From: Corynebacterium gottingense
GTDB taxonomy: Bacteria; Actinomycetota; Actinomycetes; Mycobacteriales; Mycobacteriaceae
Reading direction: 5' to 3'
DNA: 63,340 nucleotides
Assembly (NCBI RefSeq): GCF_003693265.1
Contig: NZ_RDRE01000012.1
Coordinates: 1 to 63,340 of the forward strand
Shown piece after piece: positions 54,770-63,219 of this stretch. A program made the position numbers and the translations under genes. Positions within the stretch are counted from its first letter, which is position 1; every line of letters starts with the position of its first letter. The notes beneath the pieces were generated by a model. That model saw only the letters and a program-made list of their open reading frames with translations, did not search any database and was not told where the DNA came from.

Positions 54770-55789
54770 ATGACATCGAACGAGTCCTACCCCTACGTTG
54801 CGCTCTCCGCGCAGACGACGGGCATCCACCCGTCGACCGGGCGGATCCTCACCATCGATGCCGTGACCTTTGATGACGGCGGCCGCGTCGGCGAGGAGTT
54901 CCACGCCGTCATCAACCCCGGTTGCGACCCGGGCCCCCGCCACACCCACGGCCTGAGCACCCACGAGGTCGCCCAGGCCCCGCGCTTTACCCGCTTCCTT
55001 AAGTCGCTGGACAAGCTTCTCGACGACCGCGTGCTCGTCACCTTCGACACCCCCACTACCTGGGGCTTCATCGTCAGCGAGGCGCGCCGCGCCATGAGCG
55101 CCGCCGCCCGCGCCAACCGCTCGCGCAAGAAGCGCAACGGGCGCCGCCGCCAGCGCGTGGGCCACGTCCCGCACCCCACCCAGATCGTGGACCTGCTGGC
55201 CGCGGCGCGTCGGCAAGGCGTGGTGCCCACGGACCTGCGCATCGGGGCCGTCGCGGACCTGATTGGCGTGGCCTCCGAGTCGCCGGTGGCCAACGCGGAG
55301 CGCGCCGCCCGCCCCGAGGCGGAGATCTCGCGCGAGCAGACCCTCAAGCTGGTGGCCATGTACATGCAGCTCCGTGAGCACGGCGAGGTGCCGGGCCGCG
55401 CGCCGGACGAGCTCGCCGCGGACCGCTTCGGCCTGCAGCGCTCCACCGTGCGCGTCGACGCGGAGAAAGCCGGCGCTGCGGCGGATAATCCCGGCAAGTA
55501 CTCCCGGGAGACCGGCCTGCGCAAGGGCATGGAGGTTGTGATCACCGACGACATCGCGCTCGAGCCCGACACGCTTATCGACGCCGCCGTCCGCGCCGGC
55601 CTGACCTACACCGAAAAGCTCACCCGCGAGAGCTCCGTGGTGGTCACGGACGCCCTGGCGAGGGGCGCGTCGCCGGACGAACTCCGCGGGAAGGCGATGC
55701 ACGGGCACCGCAAGGACATCCCGCTGCTGACCGGGGAGGAGTTCCTCACCGCCGTGGAGCAGATGGGTTCTGCAGAGCGCGTGCACTAA
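54770..55789 (+). CDS. DnaQ-like (DEDD exonuclease-fold) protein with C-terminal BRCT-like domain, catalytic residues missing
   Basis: This 339-residue protein resembles actinobacterial DnaQ-like proteins. The Exo I motif that normally reads DxETTG is SAQTTG here (ALSAQTTGIHP, about residues 12-22), and no HxxxxD Exo III motif is seen. Nuclease activity is therefore doubtful. The C terminus (about 240-335; KGMEVVITDD to LLTGEEFLTAVEQM) looks like a BRCT domain. TACTAT ends 7 nt before the ATG (leaderless). It lies 10 bp before murT. Confidence 0.75.
   Translation: MTSNESYPYVALSAQTTGIHPSTGRILTIDAVTFDDGGRVGEEFHAVINPGCDPGPRHTHGLSTHEVAQAPRFTRFLKSLDKLLDDRVLVTFDTPTTWGFIVSEARRAMSAAARANRSRKKRNGRRRQRVGHVPHPTQIVDLLAAARRQGVVPTDLRIGAVADLIGVASESPVANAERAARPEAEISREQTLKLVAMYMQLREHGEVPGRAPDELAADRFGLQRSTVRVDAEKAGAAADNPGKYSRETGLRKGMEVVITDDIALEPDTLIDAAVRAGLTYTEKLTRESSVVVTDALARGASPDELRGKAMHGHRKDIPLLTGEEFLTAVEQMGSAERVH
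55573..55585 (+). repeat. 13-mer repeat, copy 9
   Basis: Inside the DnaQ-like gene, read as Leu-Ile-Asp-Ala. Confidence 0.85.
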
Positions 55790-55799
55790 CGTAGAGCGC

Positions 55800-57077
55800 A
55801 TGAATCCGAGAGGACGCCTTGCACGCATCCGCACGAACGCCGCGCTCACAGCGGCGAAGCTCGCCACCACCGCCTCCCGCGCCACCGGGCGCGGCGCAGG
55901 CGGCATGATCGGCGGCCTGGTCGCGGGCGCGATCGACCCGAACATTATGGACGGCCTGGGCCGCGGGCGGCCCACGGTGCTGGTCACCGGCACCAACGGC
56001 AAGTCCACCACGACCCGCATGCTGGCCCAGGCGCTGCGCACGACGTACACCGTGGCCACGAACGAGGGCGGCGACAACATGGACGCCGGCATCATCTCCG
56101 CCCTCATGGCGGGCGGCGACGCCGCCAACATCGTCCTCGAGGTGGACGAGCTCCACGTCCCCCACGTGGCGGAGAGCCTGGACGCGGACGCGCTCGTGCT
56201 GCTCAACCTGTCGCGCGACCAGCTGGACCGCGTGGGCGAGATCAATAAGATCGAGCGGGCGTTGCGCGCGTGTGTGGAAAAGCGCCCCGAGATGACGGTG
56301 GTGGCCAACTGCGACGACGTCCTCATGACGTCGGTGGCGTGGGACCACCCCAACGTGGTGTGGGTGTCCGCGGGCGCGGGCTGGGTCAATGACTCGGTGA
56401 CCAACCCGCGCGGGCCCGGCTACGTCGTGCGCACCCCGGAGGGCGATTGGTACGCCACCGAAAAGCTCGCGGACGGCACCGAGTTCCGCCGCCCCTCCCC
56501 CACCTACACGGTAGATGCGCAGGGCCTGACCACCCCGTCCGGCCAGGTGCCCATGCACCTGACGCTGCCCGGCCGCGCGAATCGCGGCAACGCCGCCCAG
56601 GCCGTCGCCGCGGCCGTCGAGGCCTACGACGTCCCGCTGGACAAGGCCGTAAGCGCCGTGGAAGGCGTGGACAACGTGGCCGGCCGCTACGCCACGGTCA
56701 CACTCGGCGAGCACGAGGTGCGCCTGCTGCTGGCCAAGAACCCGGCCGGCTGGCAGGAGGCCCTGACCATGTTGGACCGCGACGCGGACGGCGTGGTCAT
56801 CGCGGTCAACGCCCAGCAGGGCGACGGCGCGGACGTGTCCTGGCTGTGGGACGTGAAGTTTGAGGACTTCGACGGCATCGCGGTGAAGTCCGCCGGCGAG
56901 CGCGGCACGGACCTGGCGGTGCGCCTGCTGTACGCGGGCATCGAGCACGAGGTGGTCCACGACGTGGTTGAGGCGATTCGCGCGTGCCCGCCGGGGCGCG
57001 TCGAGGTGCTGGCAAACTACACCGCGTTCCGCGATCTGAAGCGGGACCTGGCCAAGCAGGAGGATTACCGTGGCTAA
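55800..57077 (+). CDS. murT: Lipid II isoglutaminyl synthase, Mur ligase subunit
   Basis: This 425-residue Mur-ligase-family subunit works with GatD to amidate D-Glu in lipid II. It shows the P-loop VTGTNGKSTTTRM (about residues 61-73), NEGGDNMDAGI, the LNLSRDQLDRVGEI Mur signature, and the C-terminal DUF1727 domain. The ribbon region that carries four zinc cysteines in S. aureus MurT (about 205-240 here) contains no Cys. The gene overlaps gatD by 8 bp. TAACGT ends 7 nt before the ATG, so it is probably leaderless. Confidence 0.93.
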   Translation: MNPRGRLARIRTNAALTAAKLATTASRATGRGAGGMIGGLVAGAIDPNIMDGLGRGRPTVLVTGTNGKSTTTRMLAQALRTTYTVATNEGGDNMDAGIISALMAGGDAANIVLEVDELHVPHVAESLDADALVLLNLSRDQLDRVGEINKIERALRACVEKRPEMTVVANCDDVLMTSVAWDHPNVVWVSAGAGWVNDSVTNPRGPGYVVRTPEGDWYATEKLADGTEFRRPSPTYTVDAQGLTTPSGQVPMHLTLPGRANRGNAAQAVAAAVEAYDVPLDKAVSAVEGVDNVAGRYATVTLGEHEVRLLLAKNPAGWQEALTMLDRDADGVVIAVNAQQGDGADVSWLWDVKFEDFDGIAVKSAGERGTDLAVRLLYAGIEHEVVHDVVEAIRACPPGRVEVLANYTAFRDLKRDLAKQEDYRG

Positions 57078-57774
57078 GCAACTGACAATCGGCCTGATTC
57101 TGCCCGACGTCCTGGGCACCTACGGCGACGACGGTAACGCGCTCGTCCTGCGCCAGCGCGCCCGCATGCGCGGCCTCGACGCGGCAATCCGCCCCTTCCT
57201 GCTCACCGACGAGATCACCGCCGACTGCGACGTCTACACGCTCGGCGGCGGTGAGGACTCGGCACAGGTGCTCGCCGCGGAGCGACTCAAGGCGTCGCCA
57301 GGCCTGCAGCGAGCCGCCGACAACGGCACCCCGATCCTGGCCATCTGCGCAGGCCTGCAGGTCCTCGGCCGCTCCTTCAACGCTGCCGGTCGCTCGGTCG
57401 AGGGCATCTCGCTTATCGACGCCACCACCACCCCCCTTTCCACCCGCGCCATCGGCGAAGTCACCACCACCCCGGCGACCGACCTCCTCACCGAGCCCCT
57501 CACCGGCTTTGAAAACCACATGGGGGGCACCGTCCTCGGCCCGGACGCCCAGCCACTCGGCCGGGTCACGCGTGGCGTGGGCAACCTGGACAGCACCGTC
57601 GAGGGCGCGGTCCAGGGCAGCGTGATCGCCACCTACATGCACGGCCCGGTCCTGGCCCGGAACCCGCAGCTGGCGGACCTCCTCCTCGCCCGCGCCCTCG
57701 GCGTGGACACCGCGGAGCTCGCCCCGCTGGAGCTGGACGTGGTGGACGCGCTGCGCGCCGAGCGGCTGAAGTAG
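57070..57774 (+). CDS. gatD: Lipid II isoglutaminyl synthase, glutamine amidotransferase subunit
   Basis: This 234-residue class I (CobB/CobQ-like) amidotransferase has nucleophile Cys93 (AICAGLQVLG), catalytic His191 (YMHGPVLARNP) and the GFENHMGGT segment. It supplies ammonia to MurT for D-glutamate amidation of peptidoglycan stems. The GTG start lies within the murT end, so the two are co-translated. Confidence 0.95.
   Translation: MAKQLTIGLILPDVLGTYGDDGNALVLRQRARMRGLDAAIRPFLLTDEITADCDVYTLGGGEDSAQVLAAERLKASPGLQRAADNGTPILAICAGLQVLGRSFNAAGRSVEGISLIDATTTPLSTRAIGEVTTTPATDLLTEPLTGFENHMGGTVLGPDAQPLGRVTRGVGNLDSTVEGAVQGSVIATYMHGPVLARNPQLADLLLARALGVDTAELAPLELDVVDALRAERLK
57411..57423 (+). repeat. 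13-mer repeat, copy 10
   Basis: Inside gatD, read as Leu-Ile-Asp-Ala. Confidence 0.85.
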
Positions 57775-57784
57775 CGGGTCCCGC

Positions 57785-58411
57785 TTACAGCTTCAAACGG
57801 CCGCTAAGCGCGCGCGACAGCGTGAGCTCGTCCACGAACTCCAAGTCGCCGCCCAGCGGCATGCCCGACGCCAAGCGCGAGATGGTCAGCTCCGGGAAGT
57901 CCTTGAGCAAGCGCACCAAATAGGACGCGGTCGCCTCGCCCTCGGTGTCTGGGTCGGTGGCCAGGATCACCTCGCTGACCTGCGGCGAATCCTCGCCGTC
58001 GCGGTCCGGCAGCACTCCACCGATGCGCTTGAGCAGCGGGGCGATGGCGAGATCCTTCGGTCCGACGTTGGCCAGCGGGTCCAGCGCCCCGCCGAGCACG
58101 TGGTAGCGCCCGCTGTACTCGCCGGTGCGCTCGATGACCTGGATGTCCTTGGCATCCTCCACCACGCACACCGTGGTGGCATCCCTGCCGGAGTCGGCGC
58201 AGATACGGCACACCTCGTCGCGGGAGACGTTGTTGCAGATCCGGCAGAACGTCACGCCGTCGCGCACCGCAGCCAGCGCGGAGCGCAACCGGTCAATGTC
58301 CTCCGGCTCCGTCTTCAGCAGGTGGAAGGCGATGCGCTGGGCGGATTTGGGGCCGACGCCGGGTAAGCGCGAGAACTCGTCGATTAGGTCCTGCAGCGGG
58401 CCTTCAAACAT
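57785..58411 (-). CDS. recR: Recombination mediator RecR
   Basis: This 208-residue RecR has the helix-hairpin-helix [17 protein letters not shown] (about residues 16-32), the four-Cys zinc finger [18 protein letters not shown] (about 56-73), a Toprim domain ([30 protein letters not shown]) and the C-terminal Walker-B-like tail. It loads RecA with RecF/RecO at gaps. Convergent with gatD. It is preceded by AAGGAGG and a run of three near-identical 10-bp repeats. Confidence 0.96.
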   Translation of the reverse strand: MFEGPLQDLIDEFSRLPGVGPKSAQRIAFHLLKTEPEDIDRLRSALAAVRDGVTFCRICNNVSRDEVCRICADSGRDATTVCVVEDAKDIQVIERTGEYSGRYHVLGGALDPLANVGPKDLAIAPLLKRIGGVLPDRDGEDSPQVSEVILATDPDTEGEATASYLVRLLKDFPELTISRLASGMPLGGDLEFVDELTLSRALSGRLKL

Positions 58412-58422
58412 GGCATTGCCTC

Positions 58423-58453
58423 CTTGGTTTGCCCTGATTTGCTTTGGTTTGCG
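58423..58453 (-). repeat. Three tandem 10-bp units upstream of recR
   Basis: On the minus strand the units GCAAACCAAA, GCAAATCAGG and GCAAACCAAG run into the recR ribosome-binding site (AAGGAGG). A one-turn spacing suggests a binding site or slippage-derived leader. Confidence 0.6.
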
Positions 58454-58470
58454 GGGGTACTACACGCCAA

Positions 58471-58496
58471 AGCGCCCGGCCCCACGGCCAGGCGCT
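58471..58496. terminator. Hairpin between ybaB and recR
   Basis: AGCGCC-C-GGCC, loop CCAC, then GGCC-A-GGCGCT forms a 10-bp stem with one internal mismatch, 25 bp after the ybaB stop. The minus-strand tail TTTGG is only weakly U-rich. Confidence 0.5.
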
Positions 58497-58520
58497 ACAG
58501 ACGTAAAAACGGTGCGGTGC

Positions 58521-58907
58521 TTAGATGATGCCGCCGAACGGGATCTCACCGTCACCAGCGGACTGGCCGCCGGTCGGGCCGCCCTGCTGGCCCAGGCCGG
58601 AGCCGCCGGTCAGCGGGCCGATCTTCTCCTGCGCGAGCTCGCCGGCCTTGGTGTGCGCGTCGCGGTACGCAGCGAGGATAAGGTCCTGCAGGGACTCGAC
58701 GTCTTCCGGGTCCACCGCTTCCTTCTTGATCTCCAGGTTGGTGATCTCAGCGCCGCCGGTCATGGTGACCTTCACCAGCTCGCCGCCGGCGGTACCGGTG
58801 ACCTCAGTAGCCAGCAGCTCCTGCTGGGCCTGCTGCAGCTGCGCCTGTACCTCCGCCGCCTGGCGGATGAGGTCCTGCATATCGTTCGGCATGTTCGGCT
58901 CGGTCAT
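58521..58907 (-). CDS. YbaB/EbfC-family nucleoid-associated protein
   Basis: This 128-residue small DNA-binding protein contains MQDLIRQAAEVQAQLQQAQQ (coiled coil), VKVTMTGGAEITNLEIKKEA and LQDLILAAYRDAHTKAGELA, the EbfC signature, with a Gly-rich tail. ATG 58907 is preferred to an upstream TTG. The dnaX-ybaB-recR order is widely conserved. Confidence 0.94.
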   Translation of the reverse strand: MTEPNMPNDMQDLIRQAAEVQAQLQQAQQELLATEVTGTAGGELVKVTMTGGAEITNLEIKKEAVDPEDVESLQDLILAAYRDAHTKAGELAQEKIGPLTGGSGLGQQGGPTGGQSAGDGEIPFGGII

Positions 58908-59016
58908 GGTGTGCAACCTTTCTCAGTATTGTTTCCCCCGCCTGGGGCGGTGCGTTCCCGGCCTAGTGTACCCGTTCCCGCGCCGGCCTCCGCGCCTGCT
59001 TGCTACCAGCGAACGG

Positions 59017-61254
59017 CTACATCGGCTTCGCGCCGAGCTCCTTGCTCAACAGCTCCATGGCCACCTCGGTGGCGTCGCGGTGATCGATCGTGCCCTCCTC
59101 CGAGAACGCCTGTTCAGCCATGTCGCGCTCCTCGTCCTCGCGCGTGTACGCAGGGGCCGACTGCGGTGCCGGCTCGGGCTGCTGCGGCGCCGGAGCTGTC
59201 TGTGACTGTGACGGAGCCTGCGCCGGGTCCTGCGGCAATCCGGCGCCGTCGGCGTACGGGTCGTAGTCGGGCTCGTCGTCCATCGGCTCGGGCGGCAGCG
59301 GGATCTCGTCGCGCTCGCGCTGCGCCTTTTCCGCAGCCTTCCGGCTCGCCGCCTGCGCGGCAGCCTTCCAGTCGTTGGCTGTGTTCCTTTGGTTCTTCTG
59401 GTTCTTCTGGCTCTTCTGTGCTGTCGGCGCCCCCGCAGGCTCCTCCGGTGCCGGCTCGTTCGAGGAGGTCCCCTTGTTCGGGTTCCACACCTGCTCCGCA
59501 CGCGGCGTCGCCCGCGGTCGCACGTTCGCCGCGGCCGGGTCGGTGCCCACCACGCAGCGCACCTGCACGCGGCGTCCGAGTTTCTCCTCAAACACAGCGA
59601 CGATGTCGGCGTTGTTGCGGTCCGCGTTGATGCGCTCTGCAAGCGCGCCCGTGTTGTGGCCGATCACGAGGGTCTGACCATCCATGCCAAGGGGCTTCGC
59701 CTCCGTGAGCATGATTTCCGCGACCTTGTTGCGCTCGCCAACGGACTGGCGCAGCCGCGTCCAATCGCGGTGGACGCGCTCGAACAGCTCGTCAGGGTCC
59801 TGGGAATCCTGGGCCCGAGCAGCCGCAGGCTCCTGCGGCGCGGGCTTCTGCTGCTTTGGCTCCTGCGGCGTGGGCTCGGCTGGCGCAGCCGGCCTGGCGG
59901 GTTCCGCGGGCGGGGTGGGCTGCGGCTTTTCCTGCGGAGGAGTTTCCTGCGGCGCCTGCTCGCGCTGCTGCGGCTCCGGCCGCGGGGCACGCTGCGGCGG
60001 CGGGGTGGACTTGCTGCGCACCTGGCCTCGCCCACCGGCAGCCGCCGCAGCGGCCGCCGCCGCAGCCGCAGCGCCGCCACCAGCGCCACCACCAGCAGAG
60101 CCGCCGGACGCTGGCCGCTGCGCCGGGGCGGCAGAACCGGGAGCGGGAGCCCCGGCCCCACCATCGATGGTGAGCAGGTGCGCCATCATGACCTCCAGCA
60201 GCAGGCGCGGCGAGGTGGCGCCGCGGAGGTCCTGGATGCGGTCGTTGACCTCGGTGGCCAGGGCCGAGAGCTGCGCGGGGCTGAACTGCTCGGCTTCTGC
60301 GCGGAGGATGTCGGCGCGGTCCACGGGGGCGTCGACAAGCCCCTGCCCAAACGCGTCAGGGACGGTGCGGACCACGAGCAGATCGCGCAGCCGATCGAGG
60401 AGGTCGAGGGCGAAGCGGCGCGGCTCGTGGCCGGACTCGATGACGTTGTCGATGGTGTGGAAGATGGCGGAGGCATCGCGGGAGGCGAGGGCGTCCACGG
60501 CGGCGTCGAGAAGCGAAAGGTCCGTCACGCCAAGCAGCGGCAGCGCCAGGTCGTAGGTCAGGCCGTCGGGGCCGGCACCGGCAAGCAGCTGGTCCAGCAC
60601 AGACAGGGTGTCGCGGGGCGAGCCGCCGCCCGCGCGGATGACCAGCGGATAGACAGCATCGTCGACCTGCGCGCCCTCCTCGGCCACGACGTGCTCGAGC
60701 AGCTCGCGCATCGCCTGCGGGGTGAGCAGGCGGAACGGGTAGTTGTGGGTGCGGGAGCGGATCGTGCCCAGCATCTTCTCCGGCTCGGTGGTAGCGAAGA
60801 TGAATATGAGGTGCTCCGGCGGCTCCTCCACGATCTTCAGCAGCGCGTTGTTCCCGGACTGGGAGATCATGTGCGCCTCGTCGATGATGAAGACGCGGTA
60901 GCGCGACTCCGCCGGCGCGAACATGGCGCGCTCGCGCAGGTCGCGCATGTCGTCGACGCCGCCGTGCGAGGCCGCGTCCAGCTCCATCACGTCCAGGTTG
61001 CCGGACCCGCCCGGCGCGAGCGACCGGCACGAGTCGCACACCCCGCACGGGGTGGACGTCGGCCCCTCCACGCAGTTCAGGGAGCGCGCGAGGATGCGCG
61101 CCGACGAGGTCTTGCCGCAGCCGCGCGGGCCTGAAAACAGGTAGGCGTGGTTGATGCGCCCGTTGTCCAGGGCGGTCGACAGCGGGACTGTCACCTGCTC
61201 TTGGCCAATTACTTCACCAAAGGTCGCGGGACGATATTTCCGGTAGAGAGCCAC
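59017..61254 (-). CDS. dnaX: DNA polymerase III subunits gamma and tau
   Basis: This 745-residue clamp-loader ATPase has Walker A GPRGCGKTSSARIL (about residues 41-54), zinc cysteines in NCVEGPTSTPCGVCDSC, Walker B FIIDEAHM and sensor/SRC region TIRSRTHNYPFRLL. The C-terminal half is an Ala/Pro/Gln-rich linker plus a tau-like DnaE-binding region (about 520-600). A run of about eleven Ala at about residue 395 is repeat-prone. The start is probably GTG 61254 (VALYRKYRPATF), three codons inside a TTG. Confidence 0.95.
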   Translation of the reverse strand: MALYRKYRPATFGEVIGQEQVTVPLSTALDNGRINHAYLFSGPRGCGKTSSARILARSLNCVEGPTSTPCGVCDSCRSLAPGGSGNLDVMELDAASHGGVDDMRDLRERAMFAPAESRYRVFIIDEAHMISQSGNNALLKIVEEPPEHLIFIFATTEPEKMLGTIRSRTHNYPFRLLTPQAMRELLEHVVAEEGAQVDDAVYPLVIRAGGGSPRDTLSVLDQLLAGAGPDGLTYDLALPLLGVTDLSLLDAAVDALASRDASAIFHTIDNVIESGHEPRRFALDLLDRLRDLLVVRTVPDAFGQGLVDAPVDRADILRAEAEQFSPAQLSALATEVNDRIQDLRGATSPRLLLEVMMAHLLTIDGGAGAPAPGSAAPAQRPASGGSAGGGAGGGAAAAAAAAAAAAGGRGQVRSKSTPPPQRAPRPEPQQREQAPQETPPQEKPQPTPPAEPARPAAPAEPTPQEPKQQKPAPQEPAAARAQDSQDPDELFERVHRDWTRLRQSVGERNKVAEIMLTEAKPLGMDGQTLVIGHNTGALAERINADRNNADIVAVFEEKLGRRVQVRCVVGTDPAAANVRPRATPRAEQVWNPNKGTSSNEPAPEEPAGAPTAQKSQKNQKNQRNTANDWKAAAQAASRKAAEKAQRERDEIPLPPEPMDDEPDYDPYADGAGLPQDPAQAPSQSQTAPAPQQPEPAPQSAPAYTREDEERDMAEQAFSEEGTIDHRDATEVAMELLSKELGAKPM

Positions 61255-61265
61255 GCCGCCCAAGT

Positions 61266-61808
61266 TTAGGCATCACGGTGCCAGTCGGCCATTGCGGCCC
61301 CGCGCCGCCGCATCCGCCGCTCGAGCACGGCCCCGCCTTGCTCCGAGGCAATGGCGAACTCGTCGTCCGTAAGCAGCACCAGCTCCAGCAGAAGCGTCAG
61401 GCGCCCGGGCTCGCGCACCAGCGGCGTGCCCTGCTCGAACAGGCGCGGCTCGCGCAGCCACCCGTGCCGCACACTCACCCCAGCCGGCAGGTCCACCCGG
61501 TCAAGCAGGTGCTCCAGCAGCACCCCGGGCTGCGCGGGCACGCCCAGCTCCAGGACCATCGTCGCGGCGGCACCCAGTGCGGCACCGAGCAGTTGCTTAT
61601 CGACGCCCGCGTGCACCACCATCTCGCACCGCACATCCGTGCCCGTCTCAGATTCGAGCGCGAGCCCGGTATCTACCTCGGAGAACCCGCAGGTGGCGGC
61701 GATCCCCTCGGCGGCGAGTGCGGGGAAGGGGGCGGGTGGGGCGTCGATAAGCATGGGCTCGGGAGGTAGCAACGACCCGAGCCACTCGGCAGCCTGGTTA
61801 GGCCTCAC
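61266..61808 (-). CDS. Suppressor-of-fused (SUFU)-like domain protein
   Basis: This protein of about 180 residues fills the gap between aspT and dnaX. MVVHAGVDKQLLGAALGAAA, VLLEHLLDRVDLPAGVS and LTLLLELVLLTDDEFAIASE then GGAVLERRM match my memory of bacterial SUFU-like immunity/adaptor domains, although no toxin is adjacent. The GTG at 61808 overlaps the aspT stop by 11 nt. An ATG at 61754 is an alternative, and a frame extending further upstream is aspT shadow. Function unknown. Confidence 0.6.
   Translation of the reverse strand: MRPNQAAEWLGSLLPPEPMLIDAPPAPFPALAAEGIAATCGFSEVDTGLALESETGTDVRCEMVVHAGVDKQLLGAALGAAATMVLELGVPAQPGVLLEHLLDRVDLPAGVSVRHGWLREPRLFEQGTPLVREPGRLTLLLELVLLTDDEFAIASEQGGAVLERRMRRRGAAMADWHRDA
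61595..61607 (+). repeat. 13-mer repeat, copy 11
   Basis: Antisense to the SUFU-like gene, where the complement reads Gly-Val-Asp-Lys, a third coding frame. Confidence 0.85.
61740..61752 (-). repeat. 13-mer repeat, copy 12
   Basis: Inside the SUFU-like gene, 133 bp from copy 11 and in the opposite orientation, read as Leu-Ile-Asp-Ala right after the alternative start Met. Confidence 0.85.
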
Positions 61809-63093
61809 GCTGCTCGATGGCGGCGAGGAGGACGCACAGCGCGACGCCGTCCATCGCCTCGACGACCTCATCGAGCGGCGGCAGCGACGGCGCGAGGCGC
61901 AGGGTGCGGTCGTGCGGGTCATCGTGCAGCGGGAACGGGGAGCCCGCCTGCGTGAGCTTGATGCCGGCCTCCTTGGCCAGCTGCCACACGCGGGTCGCGG
62001 TGCCCTCCGGCACATCGAGGGAGACAAAGTACCCGCCCTCCGGCCTGGTCCACTGTGCAATGCCGTAGCCGTCGAGGCGATCCTCCAGCGCGCGGTTGAC
62101 GGCCGCGAACTTCGGACCGAGCGAGCCGGCATGCTTGCGCATCACGGCGCGGACGCCCTCCGCGTCGTGGAAATACATGGCGTGCGCGAGCTGGTTCCGC
62201 TTGTTGGGGCCGATGCCACGCACCCCGGCGATCTTGGTGTACCAGGCCAGGTTCTCCTCCGAGGAGGCAAAGAAAGCCACGCCCGAGCCCGCGTGTGTGA
62301 TCTTGGACGTGGAGCTCATGTACCAGAAGCGGTTCGGGTTGCCCGCGGCCGAGGCGATCTCCAGCACGTTCGGGTTCTCCGGGAACTCGTCGGTGAGCGT
62401 GTGGACGGCGTAGGCGTTGTCCCACACGATGCGGAAATCGGGCGCGGCCGTCTCCATCGCGGCGAGGCGATCGATCACCTCGCGCGAGTAGACCGTGCCG
62501 GTGGGGTTGCTGAAGACGGGCACGGTCCACATGCCCTTGACCTGCGGGTCCTTCGCCAGCTCCTCGACCTTGTCCATGTCCGGACCGTCGGCGAGCATGG
62601 GCACGGTGACCATCTCGAAGCCGAACAGCTCGGTGATGGAGAAGTGGCGGTCGTACCCCGGCACCGGGCAGATCCACTTGACGTGCTCCTCATCCTTCCA
62701 CGGGCGCGCGGAGTCATTGTTGCCAAACATGTAGGAGAAGGACACCAGGTCAAACATGATGTTCAGCGAGGAGGAATCGCCGGCGATGACCAGCTTCGGG
62801 TCCACGCCGAGCACCTCCGCCCACAGGTTGCGGATGTCCGGGATGCCCACGCCGCCGCCGTAATTGCGCACGTCGCCGCCGGAGCTGTCCGTGAAGCGGT
62901 CCTTGCCCGGCAGCTCCAGGAGCTCGTTACCAAAGTCCAGCTGCTCGGACGACGGCTTGCCGCGCGTCAGATCCAGCTTCAGGCCCTTCGCCTGCAGGTC
63001 GGCGTACTGCGCGCGGACCTCTTGCGCCAGCTCAGCGAGCTGCTCCGGGGTGTGGTCTGTCAGCGGAGTGTGTCCCATGTGCGATTCACGCAT
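61798..63093 (-). CDS. aspT: Aspartate aminotransferase (AspT, subgroup Ie)
   Basis: This 431-residue PLP-dependent fold-type I aminotransferase interconverts aspartate/2-oxoglutarate with oxaloacetate/glutamate. Strong C. glutamicum-type motifs include LDLTRGKPSSEQLDFGNELL, NYGGGVGIPDIRNLWAE, WICPVPGYDRHFSITE, the PLP-lysine in SSTSKITHAGSG, and LRLAPSLPPLDEVVEAMDGV. Start ATG 63093 or 63078 cannot be separated; neither has a good ribosome-binding site. It heads the aspT-SUFU-dnaX-ybaB-recR line of minus-strand genes. Confidence 0.95.
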   Translation of the reverse strand: MRESHMGHTPLTDHTPEQLAELAQEVRAQYADLQAKGLKLDLTRGKPSSEQLDFGNELLELPGKDRFTDSSGGDVRNYGGGVGIPDIRNLWAEVLGVDPKLVIAGDSSSLNIMFDLVSFSYMFGNNDSARPWKDEEHVKWICPVPGYDRHFSITELFGFEMVTVPMLADGPDMDKVEELAKDPQVKGMWTVPVFSNPTGTVYSREVIDRLAAMETAAPDFRIVWDNAYAVHTLTDEFPENPNVLEIASAAGNPNRFWYMSSTSKITHAGSGVAFFASSEENLAWYTKIAGVRGIGPNKRNQLAHAMYFHDAEGVRAVMRKHAGSLGPKFAAVNRALEDRLDGYGIAQWTRPEGGYFVSLDVPEGTATRVWQLAKEAGIKLTQAGSPFPLHDDPHDRTLRLAPSLPPLDEVVEAMDGVALCVLLAAIEQREA

Positions 63094-63163
63094 CCAATCG
63101 TGGGTAGGCGATAACGTTTTGCCCCGATCTTACAACGGGGCTGCGATCGCCCAGCAACGCAAA

Positions 63164-63195
63164 ACCGGCACCTCGCGTGATTGCGGGGTGCCGGT
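63164..63195. terminator. Terminator hairpin upstream of aspT
   Basis: ACCGGCACC pairs with GGTGCCGGT around a 14-nt loop. The minus-strand tail TTTTGCG suits termination of a transcript entering from the right. Confidence 0.6.
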
Positions 63196-63219
63196 GAGTT
63201 GGCGGAGGATGTGGTGTCC

